A stretch of 64,000 nt of DNA from an uncultured Eubacteriales bacterium. GTDB lineage: Bacteria; Bacillota; Clostridia; Oscillospirales; Oscillospiraceae. Every line of letters starts with the position of its first letter. The stretch's first letter is position 1. Of the stretch, positions 1-8,193 are shown one piece after another. The position numbers were made by a program, and so were the translations under genes. The DNA is taken from NCBI GenBank assembly GCA_900319635.1, contig ONPF01000013.1, forward strand, positions 1 to 64,000, read 5' to 3'. The notes under the pieces were generated by a model, which was not told the origin of the DNA, did not search any database, and worked only from the letters and a program-made list of their open reading frames with translations.

Positions 1-248
1 CGATGTCTGCATTTTTGCCGAAGGCAAAAAGCGGTGTGGCGATCCGTAACCTGAAAGCCTTGAAAACACGGGCTTTTTGAAGAAGAACGGATTGCCACGT
101 TGAACCCCTTCCGTCAGCGGCGGGCGTGACACGCCGCTGACACCTCCCCCGGAGGGGGAGGCAAGGCAAACTGGCTCGCAATGACATGCTTTGGGGTTTG
201 TCTACACATTGAGCCTCCGGTACGAAACCGGAGGCTCCTCGTATTTCT
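1..248. repeat. Intergenic repeat block at the window edge
   Basis: No gene is seen here. Bases 1-46 are an inverted, slightly diverged copy of 30060-30105. Bases 101-170 hold a copy of the family built as CCCCTTCCGTCA, stem, TGACACCTCCCC, GGGGGAGG, with stem arms CAGCGGC/GCCGCTG. A perfect 11-bp hairpin at 211-237 (GAGCCTCCGGT/ACCGGAGGCTC) lies just past the end of the following minus-strand gene. It may act as a weak terminator, although no clear T-run follows it. Confidence 0.6.
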
Positions 249-1073
249 TTATCGTTTGCGGCTCACGCTGTCGGCCAGGGCCAGGATCTCCGCGTCCGTC
301 CAGGGCTGCTCCTCCTGGGGCGGCTCTTCCCCGGCCTCGCTGGGCTCCGCCGCCTTTTTCCGCATAATCCGGCGGATCAGGGCAAAGCTCAGCGTCCCCA
401 GGATCAGCGCTACCCCCGAGGCACGCAGCACATGGGCAAGCTCCTCATAGCCGTCCCAGAACATGGGCACGGTCAGATCCGCCACGCCCAGCGCAAAGCC
501 CCCCAGCAGCAGCCCCAGGAGGCTCTTTTTGTTGAAGATCTTTTTCAGCGGCATGTTGGGGAAAATGGCCTTCATGCCCAGGGCAACGGCGCCCAGCAGC
601 GCCGCCAGCAGGAACAGCCAGCTCACCGCCTTGCCCGCAATGGGGCCCAGCAGCATCGTCCACAGGCCGGAGGCCGCCGTCCAGATCCCCCAGCCCAGCG
701 CCCACAGAGGCACCAGCACGAAGACCCGCACCGCCAGGGGCAGCCGCAGGATCCGCTGGCGCAGGGCTGCGCGCAGGCCGGTGCGCTCCCGGCGCTCCTC
801 CTGCTCCTCGCTCTCCCCGTCGTCCCCGCTGTCCAGATCGTCGCCGTCGTTGTCGTTCTGGACGATGGCCACCGGGTTCAGATCCTGCTCCGAAGCCAGC
901 AGCGCGTCAGGCGAGGAGAAGAGGCCGCCCAGCAGGACGCCCGCCGAGGTGACCGCAGCCACGCCCGCCTTCAGCGCCTTCTTCTTGCGCTCTTCCCTGG
1001 ATTTGGGTTCGCTTTTCTGCTCCGCGGAGGAATCCTCTTCCGGGGCAGTTTTTTCGATTGTCTCCTGCGCCAT
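249..1073 (-). CDS. Multi-spanning membrane protein of unknown function
   Basis: A 274-residue protein of unknown function. The start is the ATG at 1073, preceded by AAAGGAGGGG at a normal distance; a longer reading back to 1130 has no ribosome-binding site. The first ~45 residues are charged and Glu/Lys-rich. They are followed by a Gly/Ala hydrophobic stretch, an acidic Asp/Glu run (about 85-105), then four or five hydrophobic helices, and a charged C-terminal tail. The pattern suggests an integral membrane protein with charged cytoplasmic ends. It has its own promoter (1102-1130) and no operon partner. No family was recognised. Confidence 0.75.
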   Translation of the reverse strand: MAQETIEKTAPEEDSSAEQKSEPKSREERKKKALKAGVAAVTSAGVLLGGLFSSPDALLASEQDLNPVAIVQNDNDGDDLDSGDDGESEEQEERRERTGLRAALRQRILRLPLAVRVFVLVPLWALGWGIWTAASGLWTMLLGPIAGKAVSWLFLLAALLGAVALGMKAIFPNMPLKKIFNKKSLLGLLLGGFALGVADLTVPMFWDGYEELAHVLRASGVALILGTLSFALIRRIMRKKAAEPSEAGEEPPQEEQPWTDAEILALADSVSRKR

Positions 1074-1101
1074 CCGGCGTCCCCTCCTTTGCTTTTTTGC
1101 T

Positions 1102-1130
1102 ATTGTACGCCAGATTCGCCCCGCTGTCAA
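1102..1130 (-). promoter_or_regulatory. Sigma-A-type promoter for the membrane protein gene
   Basis: On the minus strand TTGACA (1125-1130) and TACAAT (1102-1107) are separated by exactly 17 bp. The -10 box lies about 30 bp before the ATG at 1073. Confidence 0.75.
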
Positions 1131-1136
1131 ATTCTC

Positions 1137-1166
1137 AAAACGCCGCGGGCTGTGCCGCGGCGTTTT
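1137..1166 (-). terminator. Terminator hairpin after ppaC
   Basis: A GC-rich stem (CGCCGCGG/CCGCGGCG) flanked by AAAA and TTTT lies just downstream of the ppaC stop codon at 1177, so it can end ppaC transcription before the next minus-strand promoter. Confidence 0.75.
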
Positions 1167-1176
1167 GCTTGAGCTT

Positions 1177-2787
1177 TTAGCCCCAGAGGGCGGTGAGCAT
1201 GGGGATGATCTGCTTTTTCCGGGACATGACCCCGGGCAGGAAGACCCGGTTTGCCTTCGGCGTGACGGAAAAGGCCTGCTGAATGGTGTCGTCGCTGCCC
1301 ACGTAGAGCAGCTCCGTCCCCTCCCGCAGCACGTCGGTGATCATCAGCATCACCAGGTCGAAGTCCTTCTCCCCCTTCAGCTTCTCCATATAGGCCAAAA
1401 ATTCCTCCCCCCGCGCCATCAGCTTCTCGGAGTCGGCGCAGGTGATCTGGCTGACGGCCAGGTTCTGGCCGGAAATGTGGAACTCCTTGTAGTCGGTGCG
1501 GAAGAGCTCCTCCACCGGCTTCTCCCCGCCGTCAAAGGAGAAGAGGGACTTGCCCAGCTCCTCCAGGGAGATGTTGGCGATGTGCGCCAGGCGCTGGGCC
1601 ATGGCGATGTCCCGCTTGGTGCAGGTGGGGGACTTGAACATGACCGTGTCGGACAAAATGGCCCCTGCCATGAGCCCCGCGATCTTGGGCGAGGGCACCA
1701 CGCCGTTCTCCTGGTACATGGCGGTGAGGATGGTGTTGGTGCTGCCCACGGGCTCGTTGCGCACCCGGATGGGCTGGCCGGTCTGAATATCCGCCAGACG
1801 GTGGTGGTCGATGATCTCCAGGATCTCCACCTGCTCCAACCCGGGCACAGACTGGGCGGCCTCGTTGTGATCCACCAGCACCACCTGCTTGCGCCTCGGG
1901 CGCAGCAGATGAAAGCGCGCCAGAGTGCCCACCACCTTCTCGTTCTCGTCCAGGATGGGATAGGCGTGGAAGCGGCTTTTCAGCATGGTCTCCCGCACGT
2001 CGTCCAGATAATCGTCCAGATGGAAGGCCACGATCTCCTCCCGGGCGCAGATCCGCTCCACCGGCAGGGCCTGGTAAATGAGCCGGGACACTCTCCGGGC
2101 AGTGAGGGGTGTGGAGATGATGCAGGTGTTGGAGCGGCACTCGCTCCACTCCGGCCGGATGTCCGAGCGGCAGATGATGAGACAGCCCACGCCGCTTGCA
2201 ATGGCCCGGTCGATGACCTCCGGCTGATTGCCGCAGACCAGGATGCTCTCGGGATTGGTCAGCGCGGCGTCCTCGTAATTCTGGGGCAGGGCGATGAACA
2301 GCTCCCCCGACACGGTATTGACCGAAGTGGCGTACTCGTTGACCAGGGTGCCCTCCAGCACGCTCACCAGGTTGAAGAGAGGAATGTCCCTGAGCCGGTT
2401 TTCCAGCATGGACTGCATGTCATAGCTGGCGACATCTCCGGTGGAGAGCATGCCGAAGAGGCAGCCGTCCTCGTCCACGATGGGAATGGCGGTCAGGGAT
2501 CCGTTCCGCATGGTGCGCCAGGCCAGGTCGATAGGCACGGTGCGATCCAGCACCGGCGGGTGGTCGAAGTCCAGATCCCGCACCTGGGTGCGCATGTTCT
2601 TGATCCGGGGCGGCGCCTCGAAGCCGAAGCGATCCAGCAGCTTCTGGGTCTCGTCATTCACAGAGCCGATGCGCACGGCCTTGAAGTTCCGATCCCCCAG
2701 AGCGTGGCGAAGGTTTGCATAGGCCATGGAGGCCACAATGGAGTCGGTATCCGGGTTCCGGTGTCCGGTGACATAGATTTCGTTCAC
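1177..2787 (-). CDS. ppaC: Manganese-dependent inorganic pyrophosphatase with CBS domains
   Basis: Family II (DHH) cytoplasmic pyrophosphatase that hydrolyses PPi to phosphate and pulls biosynthetic reactions forward. Visible DHH-family motifs are GHRNPDTDSI near the N-terminus, then VDHNE and IDHHR after a long insertion. That insertion, about residues 65-300, fits the paired CBS plus DRTGG regulatory unit of nucleotide-regulated CBS-PPases. The ~536-residue length matches that subclass rather than the ~310-residue short form. An ATG at 2793 is only 1 nt from GAGGAGG, whereas the GTG at 2787 has 7-nt spacing, so GTG is preferred (2 codons shorter). It is transcribed divergently from the peptidase gene. 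Confidence 0.93.
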   Translation of the reverse strand: MNEIYVTGHRNPDTDSIVASMAYANLRHALGDRNFKAVRIGSVNDETQKLLDRFGFEAPPRIKNMRTQVRDLDFDHPPVLDRTVPIDLAWRTMRNGSLTAIPIVDEDGCLFGMLSTGDVASYDMQSMLENRLRDIPLFNLVSVLEGTLVNEYATSVNTVSGELFIALPQNYEDAALTNPESILVCGNQPEVIDRAIASGVGCLIICRSDIRPEWSECRSNTCIISTPLTARRVSRLIYQALPVERICAREEIVAFHLDDYLDDVRETMLKSRFHAYPILDENEKVVGTLARFHLLRPRRKQVVLVDHNEAAQSVPGLEQVEILEIIDHHRLADIQTGQPIRVRNEPVGSTNTILTAMYQENGVVPSPKIAGLMAGAILSDTVMFKSPTCTKRDIAMAQRLAHIANISLEELGKSLFSFDGGEKPVEELFRTDYKEFHISGQNLAVSQITCADSEKLMARGEEFLAYMEKLKGEKDFDLVMLMITDVLREGTELLYVGSDDTIQQAFSVTPKANRVFLPGVMSRKKQIIPMLTALWG

Positions 2788-2834
2788 AGTCATTCCTCCT
2801 CGATTCAATCGGGAAAATGCAATATGATATTTTA

Positions 2835-2863
2835 AGTATAAGAAAAAACTTTTCGCTTTGCAA
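2835..2863 (-). promoter_or_regulatory. Promoter of ppaC
   Basis: The minus strand shows TTGCAA (2858-2863), a 17-bp spacer and TATACT (2835-2840), about 45 bp upstream of the ppaC start. It lies back to back with the promoter of the peptidase gene. Confidence 0.65.
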
Positions 2864-2867
2864 GCCC

Positions 2868-2896
2868 TTTTCATTGAGGGGATCTTATGGTATACT
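2868..2896 (+). promoter_or_regulatory. Promoter of the M3-type peptidase gene
   Basis: TTTTCA (2868-2873), a 17-bp spacer and TATACT (2891-2896) precede a GGAGG ribosome-binding site and the ATG at 2931. Confidence 0.6.
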
Positions 2897-2930
2897 GAGC
2901 TGTCACTATAGAGAATTTGGAGGAAAAAAC

Positions 2931-4754
2931 ATGAAAAGAACCCTGTCCCTGCTTCTGGCGCTGCTGCTGTGCCTGTCGCTGCTTGCCGGCTGCGCAAAGG
3001 ATTCCGGCAAGCCGGCCGCAGGTTCTGAAAGTTCTGTCCCCTCGGCGACACCCGAGCCCACACCCGAGCCTACGCCCGAGCCCACGCCCAAGCCCCATGT
3101 GGAGCCCACCGGCGAGCGCGAAGGCATGTGGGATCTGGTGGCCTTTGACGAGATGCCCTATGAGCGCCCGAATCTGGACGATCTGCGCACGCACATCGAC
3201 GCGGTGGGCGAGGCGCTGGACGCCGGCGCGGACTACGAGACCCTCGAGCCCCTGCTGGACGCCTGCGAAGATGATTACGACGTCTTCTACACCATGTATT
3301 CCATCGCCTTCATCCGCTCCTGCCAGGATATGACGGATGAATATTACGCCGACGAGTACGCCTGGCTGGACGAGACCAGCGCCGAGCTCAGCCAGCTGAT
3401 GGAGAAGCTGTACTTCCGCTGCGGCATGTCCGACATGGCTCTGGAGTTGGAAGAGAAGTACTTCTGGCCGGGCTTTGCCGAGGAGTACGCCGATGATTCC
3501 AACGCCTTCTACAGCGACGAGATGGTGGCCCTGCTGCAGGAGGAGAGCAACCTGATCGCCGAGTACCGCGCCCTGGTGGCCAGCCCCACCGTCGTCCTTT
3601 CCGACGGCACCGAGGTGGATTACTTCACCGCCCTGGAGGAGTACAGCGGCTATGCCTATCTGGATCTGCTGGAGCGCTACTACCAGCAGTATAACCCCCA
3701 GCTGGCCGATATTTACATCAAGATGATCCTCAACCGCCAGCAGCAGGCCGTCGTGGCCGGCTATGACAGCTATGAGGCGCTGGCCTTCGACCACGGCTTC
3801 GGCCGGGACTATACCCCCGAGCAGGCCAACGCCTATCTGCAGGATATCAAGACCTACATCGTCCCCCTGTACAAGGAGGCAAACGACGCCGGTCTCTACT
3901 ATTTTGTGGACAGGGGCAGCGTGGACGCCCGCCGGCTGGAGGAGATCCTGCGCTACGGTGTGAGCAGCATGGGCGACGAGGTGCTGGACACTTATGAGTT
4001 CATGGTCAAGTACCGCCTCTGCGACCTGGAGCACAGCCCGCTGAAGGCGGAGATGTCCTTCAAGACCTACCTCAACTCCTATGAGGTGCCCTTCCTGTTC
4101 ATGGACGCCAGCGGCGACCTGGGCGACGTCACCACCTTCTCTCACGAGTTCGGCCACTATCTGGACGGTTTCCTGAACTTTGAGGAGGAGGAGTCCATCG
4201 ACCTGGCGGAAAGCTACTCCCAGGCCATGGAGCTTTTGATGCTCACCCGTCTGGACGGCGTGCTGACCGAGCGGGAGCTGGATTCCCTGTACCAGATGAA
4301 GATGCTGGACATCCTGGGCATGTATGTGCAGCAGGGCGCCTTCGCCGAGTTTGAGCACATCGTCTACAGCGCCGATTCCGAGGAGCTGACCCCGGAGTAT
4401 CTCAACCAGGTCTTCCTCCAGCTCTGCCAGGATTACGGCTTCAGCGAGGCGGGCTTTGAGTATCTCTACGCCATGCTCTGGGTGGACATCACCCACTTCT
4501 TCGAGCAGCCCTTCTACGTGATCACCTATCCCGTGTCCCACGACATCGCCATGCAGATCTTCCAGCTGGAGCAGGCCGAGCCCGGCGCCGGTCTGGAGAA
4601 GTTCCTGGAGATGCTGCCCCGCGTGTCCCCCGACATGATCGAGAGCGCGGAGAGCGCCGGGCTGGAGAGTCCCTTCACCCCCGGCCGTCTGGAGAAGGTC
4701 TCCGCCACCATGCGGGGCATCCTGTTTGAAGACGAAGCGTCCAACGCGGCCTGA
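2931..4754 (+). CDS. Lipoprotein M3-family (oligoendopeptidase F-like) metallopeptidase
   Basis: Likely a surface-anchored zinc peptidase of 607 residues. A lipoprotein signal ends in LLAGC (Cys21), followed by a PTPEPTPEPTP-type linker to about residue 55. The zinc site HEFGH lies at 405-409, and the downstream glutamate in YSQAMELL (about Glu434) fits the M3 pattern of HExxH plus a Glu some 25 residues later. Such enzymes cut short peptides. Being extracellular is unusual, since oligoendopeptidase F is normally cytoplasmic. The ATG at 2931 has TTTGGAGG ahead of it. The gene stands alone, with its own promoter and terminator. Substrate is unknown. Confidence 0.85.
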   Translation: MKRTLSLLLALLLCLSLLAGCAKDSGKPAAGSESSVPSATPEPTPEPTPEPTPKPHVEPTGEREGMWDLVAFDEMPYERPNLDDLRTHIDAVGEALDAGADYETLEPLLDACEDDYDVFYTMYSIAFIRSCQDMTDEYYADEYAWLDETSAELSQLMEKLYFRCGMSDMALELEEKYFWPGFAEEYADDSNAFYSDEMVALLQEESNLIAEYRALVASPTVVLSDGTEVDYFTALEEYSGYAYLDLLERYYQQYNPQLADIYIKMILNRQQQAVVAGYDSYEALAFDHGFGRDYTPEQANAYLQDIKTYIVPLYKEANDAGLYYFVDRGSVDARRLEEILRYGVSSMGDEVLDTYEFMVKYRLCDLEHSPLKAEMSFKTYLNSYEVPFLFMDASGDLGDVTTFSHEFGHYLDGFLNFEEEESIDLAESYSQAMELLMLTRLDGVLTERELDSLYQMKMLDILGMYVQQGAFAEFEHIVYSADSEELTPEYLNQVFLQLCQDYGFSEAGFEYLYAMLWVDITHFFEQPFYVITYPVSHDIAMQIFQLEQAEPGAGLEKFLEMLPRVSPDMIESAESAGLESPFTPGRLEKVSATMRGILFEDEASNAA

Positions 4755-4772
4755 TCCCCCCAATCTTAATCT

Positions 4773-4808
4773 GAGGCAGGAAAGCTTGGCTTTCCTGCCT
4801 CCTTTCTT
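4773..4808 (+). terminator. Terminator of the peptidase gene
   Basis: A 13-bp perfect stem (GAGGCAGGAAAGC/GCTTTCCTGCCTC) with a 3-nt loop is followed by a T-rich run. Confidence 0.85.
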
Positions 4809-4823
4809 TGCTCCTCCCCTCTC

Positions 4824-4852
4824 TTGCTTTTTTGCGTAAAACATGGTATGGT
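4824..4852 (+). promoter_or_regulatory. Probable promoter of the mntR-like gene
   Basis: TTGCTT (4824-4829), 17 bp, TATGGT (4847-4852), about 40 bp before the ATG at 4892. The match to consensus is moderate. Confidence 0.45.
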
Positions 4853-4891
4853 GGCTTTAGAAAAGTACCACGGGAAAGGTGGGAATCCCCC

Positions 4892-5275
4892 ATGAAGATC
4901 CAAAAATCCTCGGAAGACTATCTGGAGGCCATGCTGATGCTCCGGGAGAAGCACGGCTATATCCGCTCGGTGGATATTGCCGGGCAGCTTGGCGTTACCA
5001 AGCCCAGCGTCAGCTACGCCACCAAGCGTCTGCGGGAAAACGGCTACATCACCATGGACGCCGACGGGCTCATCGGCCTGACCGACAAGGGCATGGAGAT
5101 CGCCGCGCGGATGTACGAGCGGCACAAGCTGCTGACCCAGCTGCTGATCGGCCTGGGCGTCAGCCCCGAGACCGCCCGGGAGGACGCCTGCAAGATCGAG
5201 CACGATCTCAGCGTGGAGACCTTTGACGCCATCCGGGAGCACGCCCGGCGCTACAGTCAGGCCAATGTGGAATAA
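4892..5275 (+). CDS. DtxR/MntR-family metal-dependent transcriptional regulator
   Basis: A 127-residue DNA-binding repressor of the DtxR/MntR family. The N-terminal half is a winged helix-turn-helix (SVDIAGQLGVTKPSVSYATK, then LRENGYITMDADGLIGLTDKG). The C-terminal half carries the metal-binding dimerisation helices, with HKLLTQLLIGLGVS and CKIEHDLS supplying His, Cys, Glu and His ligands. The protein lacks the SH3 domain of DtxR, so it is MntR-sized. The ATG at 4892 follows AAAGGTGG; an in-frame start at 4808 lies inside the preceding terminator region. It overlaps the DNA glycosylase by 11 bp. The metal (Mn or Fe) cannot be decided, and no transporter target is adjacent. Confidence 0.88.
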   Translation: MKIQKSSEDYLEAMLMLREKHGYIRSVDIAGQLGVTKPSVSYATKRLRENGYITMDADGLIGLTDKGMEIAARMYERHKLLTQLLIGLGVSPETAREDACKIEHDLSVETFDAIREHARRYSQANVE

Positions 5276-5882
5276 GGACATCCTCTCCCTCGGCGCCGCG
5301 GAAGCGGCGCCGCTGCTTTTGGGCAAGCTCCTCTGCCGCCGGACGGAGGAGGGGCTTACCGCCGGGATGATCGTGGAGACGGAGGCCTACTGCGGGGCGG
5401 AGGACGACGCGGCCCACTCCTTCGGCGGGCGGCCCACCGCCCGGACGACGGCCATGTTCGGCCCGCCGGGCCGGGCTTACGTCTTCCGCATCTACGGGAT
5501 GCACTGCTGCTTCAACGTGGTGACCGCGCCCGAGGGGCAGCCCCAGGCGGTGCTGATCCGGGCGCTGGAGCCGGTAGCGGGTCTGGCGCTGATGGCCGAG
5601 CGGCGGGGTACAAGCGATCCCCTGCAGCTCTGCAGCGGGCCGGGGAAGCTCTGCCGGGCCCTGGACATCGGCATGGCGCAGTACGGGCTGGCCCTGGACA
5701 GCGAGGAGCTGTTTCTCGCAGAATACCGGGACTTCTCCCCCGGGGAGATCAACGTCTCCCCCCGGGTGAACGTGGACTACGCCGAAGCCTGGCGGGACGC
5801 GCCCCTGCGCTTCTTCCTGAAGGACAGTCCCTACGTCTCCCGCGTCCCCCGCCGCTACGCCGCCATCGGCACCCTGGGCTGA
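5265..5882 (+). CDS. 3-methyladenine DNA glycosylase (AAG/MPG family)
   Basis: A 205-residue base-excision-repair enzyme that removes alkylated purines such as 3-methyladenine. Family hallmarks are seen in order: IVETEAYCGAEDDAAHSF (including the active-site Glu), then MFGPPGRAYVFRIYGMHCCF and NVVT, and the C-terminal SPRVNVDYAE segment. The ATG at 5265 lies inside the end of the mntR-like gene in another frame, so the two are probably translationally coupled. A longer reading to 5223 would overlap that gene more and lacks a ribosome-binding site. The metal-regulator/repair-enzyme pairing has no obvious functional logic beyond co-transcription. Confidence 0.93.
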   Translation: MWNKDILSLGAAEAAPLLLGKLLCRRTEEGLTAGMIVETEAYCGAEDDAAHSFGGRPTARTTAMFGPPGRAYVFRIYGMHCCFNVVTAPEGQPQAVLIRALEPVAGLALMAERRGTSDPLQLCSGPGKLCRALDIGMAQYGLALDSEELFLAEYRDFSPGEINVSPRVNVDYAEAWRDAPLRFFLKDSPYVSRVPRRYAAIGTLG

Positions 5883-5894
5883 GAGCCAAACACC

Positions 5895-5930
5895 AAAAAG
5901 ACACGCCGATTTGGCGTGTCTTTTTGCTTG
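5895..5930. terminator. Bidirectional terminator between convergent genes
   Basis: The stem AAAAAGACACGCC/GGCGTGTCTTTTT with a short loop has A-runs and T-runs on the two sides, so it can serve both the glycosylase gene and the convergent gene ending at 5938. Confidence 0.9.
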
Positions 5931-5937
5931 TTTTCCG

Positions 5938-6531
5938 TTAACCCTCTCCCCGCAGCTCATGGGAGATGTCTTGCACCGCCTGGGCGGGGGCGGCGCTCAA
6001 AAGCTCCCACACAGGCTCCGCGCTCTGCTCCCCCGCGAAATAGCGCCGGGCGCAGGCACGGGCAAGATCCACATCCTGCCGCTGGGCCACGGCGTCATAG
6101 GCGCTGTCGTACAGGCACATATCCCTCCGGTCAGGCCGCAGATCCTCCAGCTCGATCTCGAACAGATGCACATGGGCACGCTCCTCGTCGCTGGCCCAGC
6201 CCCAGTCATAGCTAAAGAGCTTTTTTGCGTTCTCCAGGCTGTCGTAATAATAACAGCAGCGCAGGCGGCTGACGCTGTCCGGGAACTCTCGCTGCCGGAC
6301 ATACTCAAAGATCGCCTCGGTGCACCATTTGGCATAGTCCGCCCATTCCCGCAGGCCGGACTTGTCCAGCACAGCAAACATATATTTTCCGGTGAGCATC
6401 ATAGCATAGAAGCAGTCTTCGCTCCGCTCCAGTGCCTGAATAAAGGGGCGGCTCAGCGCCTCTGTCCTCTGATGATCCGGTTCCAGCCGGTCGCCCAGCT
6501 TCAGGGTCTCGCTCATGTGATAGACGATCAT
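5938..6531 (-). CDS. Hypothetical protein, Tyr/Trp-rich, possibly DUF2441-like
   Basis: A 197-residue soluble protein of uncertain family. It opens with a short strand and the phrase MSETLKLGDRLEPD. A mostly helical region follows (EDCFYAMMLTGKYMFAVL, LREWADYAKWCTEAIFEYVR), then LRCCYYYDSLENAKKLFSYDWG and an acidic HVHLFEIELEDLRPDRRDM segment. The opening resembles proteins labelled DUF2441, from memory only. AAAGGAG lies 6 nt before the ATG. It is followed (upstream on the chromosome map) by another small gene on the same strand, 43 bp away. No catalytic motif is evident. Confidence 0.7.
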   Translation of the reverse strand: MIVYHMSETLKLGDRLEPDHQRTEALSRPFIQALERSEDCFYAMMLTGKYMFAVLDKSGLREWADYAKWCTEAIFEYVRQREFPDSVSRLRCCYYYDSLENAKKLFSYDWGWASDEERAHVHLFEIELEDLRPDRRDMCLYDSAYDAVAQRQDVDLARACARRYFAGEQSAEPVWELLSAAPAQAVQDISHELRGEG

Positions 6532-6574
6532 ATTCTGCTCCTTTTTTCTCCCGGACGTCCTCCGAAACAGAGGC

Positions 6575-6952
6575 TCAGTGACGGCGGTGCATGTTCCCTA
6601 TGGCCTTGTACCTCTCATCAAAATCCGACTGCGCCTTTTTCTTCATCCGGATATAGGTCTGCTTGTCGGTTTTCTTTCCCGGGTGGCTCTTTTTGTAATC
6701 CCGATATCCGAAAAAGTTCAGAATGGCGGCGGTCAAGCCAACTGAAGCGGGGCCGGCGACGAACACAAACGCCGCGGCCCCGATCGAGCCGCCAAAGCTC
6801 CCGGACCGACGCAGCAGCGCCAGGAAGCAGATAGCAGCCCCTGCCGCGAGCAGCCACAAAAGGAGCGTTTTCAAAAAGGGATTGTACGCGTCCATCTTTT
6901 CAAGCATATCGCAGAAGCGTGAATTCTTTTTTGTCCGTTTTTTGTTCTTCAC
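6575..6952 (-). CDS. Small two-helix membrane protein
   Basis: A 125-residue protein with a Lys/Arg-rich N-terminus and two hydrophobic segments (about 30-50 and 60-80). It ends in a highly basic cytoplasmic tail containing GYRDYKKSHPGKK and YIRMKKKAQSDFDERYKA. The start is GTG at 6952, seven bases after AAAGGGGGG, the only good ribosome-binding site here. Function is unknown. It probably shares a transcript with the gene ending at 5938. Confidence 0.7.
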   Translation of the reverse strand: MKNKKRTKKNSRFCDMLEKMDAYNPFLKTLLLWLLAAGAAICFLALLRRSGSFGGSIGAAAFVFVAGPASVGLTAAILNFFGYRDYKKSHPGKKTDKQTYIRMKKKAQSDFDERYKAIGNMHRRH

Positions 6953-7057
6953 CCGAGTTCCCCCCCTTTGAAATCGTTCCTGTGTTTTGATTATAGCAAG
7001 GCGCGACTCGCCCTGTCAACGGCGGCAAACTAACATTCCTTCATTCCTTCCTCGCTC

Positions 7058-7525
7058 CTACAGGTCCCGGATCTCCACGGCGATGCCGCCGTTGGGGAAG
7101 ACGGTGATCCAGGCATAGCTCAGGCGGTAGCCCTGGCCGGCGGTGCCGGGGTTCACCACCTTGACCCCGCCGATCTCCTGGGAATCCGCCCGGTGGGTGT
7201 GGCCGTAGAGGGCCAGCTGGCATTCCTGCTCCTGGGCGGCGTAAACCAGGGAGTCCACGTTCCAGTCCACGTTGTACAGGTGCCCGTGGGTGAGGAAGGC
7301 CTTCACCGGCCCCAGGCTGACCACCCCCGACAGGGGCTCCCCGCTACCATAGTCGCAGTTACCGCAGACGGAATAGAGGGGGATCTCCGGAAAGTCCCGG
7401 CGGAGGATCTTCGTGTCCCGGTCATAGTCCCCCAGGTGGATGAGCACGTCCGGCCGGGCGCTCCGCACCGCCTGCAGCATTTTGGCGGTGTTGCCGTGGG
7501 TATCGGAAAAAACGGCGATATTCAT
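7058..7525 (-). CDS. YfcE/MJ0936-family metallophosphoesterase
   Basis: A 155-residue cytoplasmic phosphodiesterase with a calcineurin-like fold. All family metal-site motifs are present in order: SDTHGN (Asp8, His10), HLGDYDRD, GNCDYG, LTHGH and YGHTH. Homologues hydrolyse phosphodiesters with Mn2+; the physiological substrate is unclear. The ATG at 7525 has GAGG eight bases upstream. In Firmicutes such genes often sit next to rdgB-like or rph genes, but no such neighbour occurs here. Confidence 0.92.
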   Translation of the reverse strand: MNIAVFSDTHGNTAKMLQAVRSARPDVLIHLGDYDRDTKILRRDFPEIPLYSVCGNCDYGSGEPLSGVVSLGPVKAFLTHGHLYNVDWNVDSLVYAAQEQECQLALYGHTHRADSQEIGGVKVVNPGTAGQGYRLSYAWITVFPNGGIAVEIRDL

Positions 7526-7590
7526 GGATCGAACCTCGTTTCTGTCAAGTTTCCCCTCCCGGGCGCATAGGATAGGAAGGGTGATGGATC

Positions 7591-7830
7591 ATGCAGGATC
7601 TGGAAAAAGCGGCGCAGGAGCTGCAGCGCCAGGGCAAGACCGAGCGGATCCGCGCGCTGGCGGACTCCGCCGACGGGCGGAAGCTGGGGCAGATGCTGGA
7701 CGCCGGGGCGGTGGAAAAGGCCGTGAAGGGCGGGGATTCCGCCGCTCTGCAGCAGATCCTCCGGGGCGTGCTGGGCACGCCCGAAGGGAAGCGCCTGGCG
7801 GAGCAGCTGCGCAAAGCGATGCAGAAATAA
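7591..7830 (+). CDS. Small helical protein, first of a three-gene cluster
   Basis: A 79-residue, Ala/Gln/Leu-rich protein predicted to be almost entirely helical (DLEKAAQELQRQGKTERIRA, then ALQQILRGVLGTPEGKRLAE). There is no signal peptide or membrane segment. The next gene starts 21 bp downstream and the third overlaps the second by 17 bp, so the trio is an operon. Homologous trios are, I believe, present in other Oscillospiraceae, but no function is known to me. It is divergent from the phosphodiesterase gene. Confidence 0.75.
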   Translation: MQDLEKAAQELQRQGKTERIRALADSADGRKLGQMLDAGAVEKAVKGGDSAALQQILRGVLGTPEGKRLAEQLRKAMQK

Positions 7831-7851
7831 GGGGCAAGGAGGGGTGGCGCC

Positions 7852-8193
7852 GTGAGCGAGTTGGAGGATCGGCTGAACAGCATCCTCAGCGACCCGGAGC
7901 AGATGGCGCGCATCAACAGTCTGGCGCAGTCCCTCATGGGCGGCGCGGGAGACGCGCCCCCGTCCGGGGACGCCGGCGGGGAGTCTGCGCCGGAGAGCGC
8001 CCTCCCCGGGAAGCTGGCCGCCCTTCTGGGGCAGCAGAGCGGCGACGGGGACAAACGGGCGCTGCTGGAGGCCATGAAGCCCTACTTATCGGAGAAGCGG
8101 CGGGGAAAGCTGGATCGCGCCATGCGGCTTACCCGGATGGCGAAGCTGGCGCGCCTGGCCATGGGGGAGATGGGGAATGGTGAAACGCTATGA
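7852..8193 (+). CDS. Small helical protein, second of a three-gene cluster
   Basis: A 113-residue protein that starts with GTG eight bases after AAGGAGGGG. It has a helical N-terminus (SELEDRLNSILSDPEQMARI), a Gly/Pro/Ser linker (residues 38-60), and a basic helical C-terminus (YLSEKRRGKLDRAMRLTRMA). The first segment resembles the theme of the upstream 79-residue protein: short helices ending in Leu/Ala-rich runs. Its 3' end overlaps the next gene by 17 bp, suggesting translational coupling. Function unknown. Confidence 0.75.
   Translation: MSELEDRLNSILSDPEQMARINSLAQSLMGGAGDAPPSGDAGGESAPESALPGKLAALLGQQSGDGDKRALLEAMKPYLSEKRRGKLDRAMRLTRMAKLARLAMGEMGNGETL

Noticed and set aside
463-2835. Long plus-strand open frame of 790 codons
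   Set aside because: It runs antisense to two well-supported minus-strand genes and owes its length to GC-rich codon bias.
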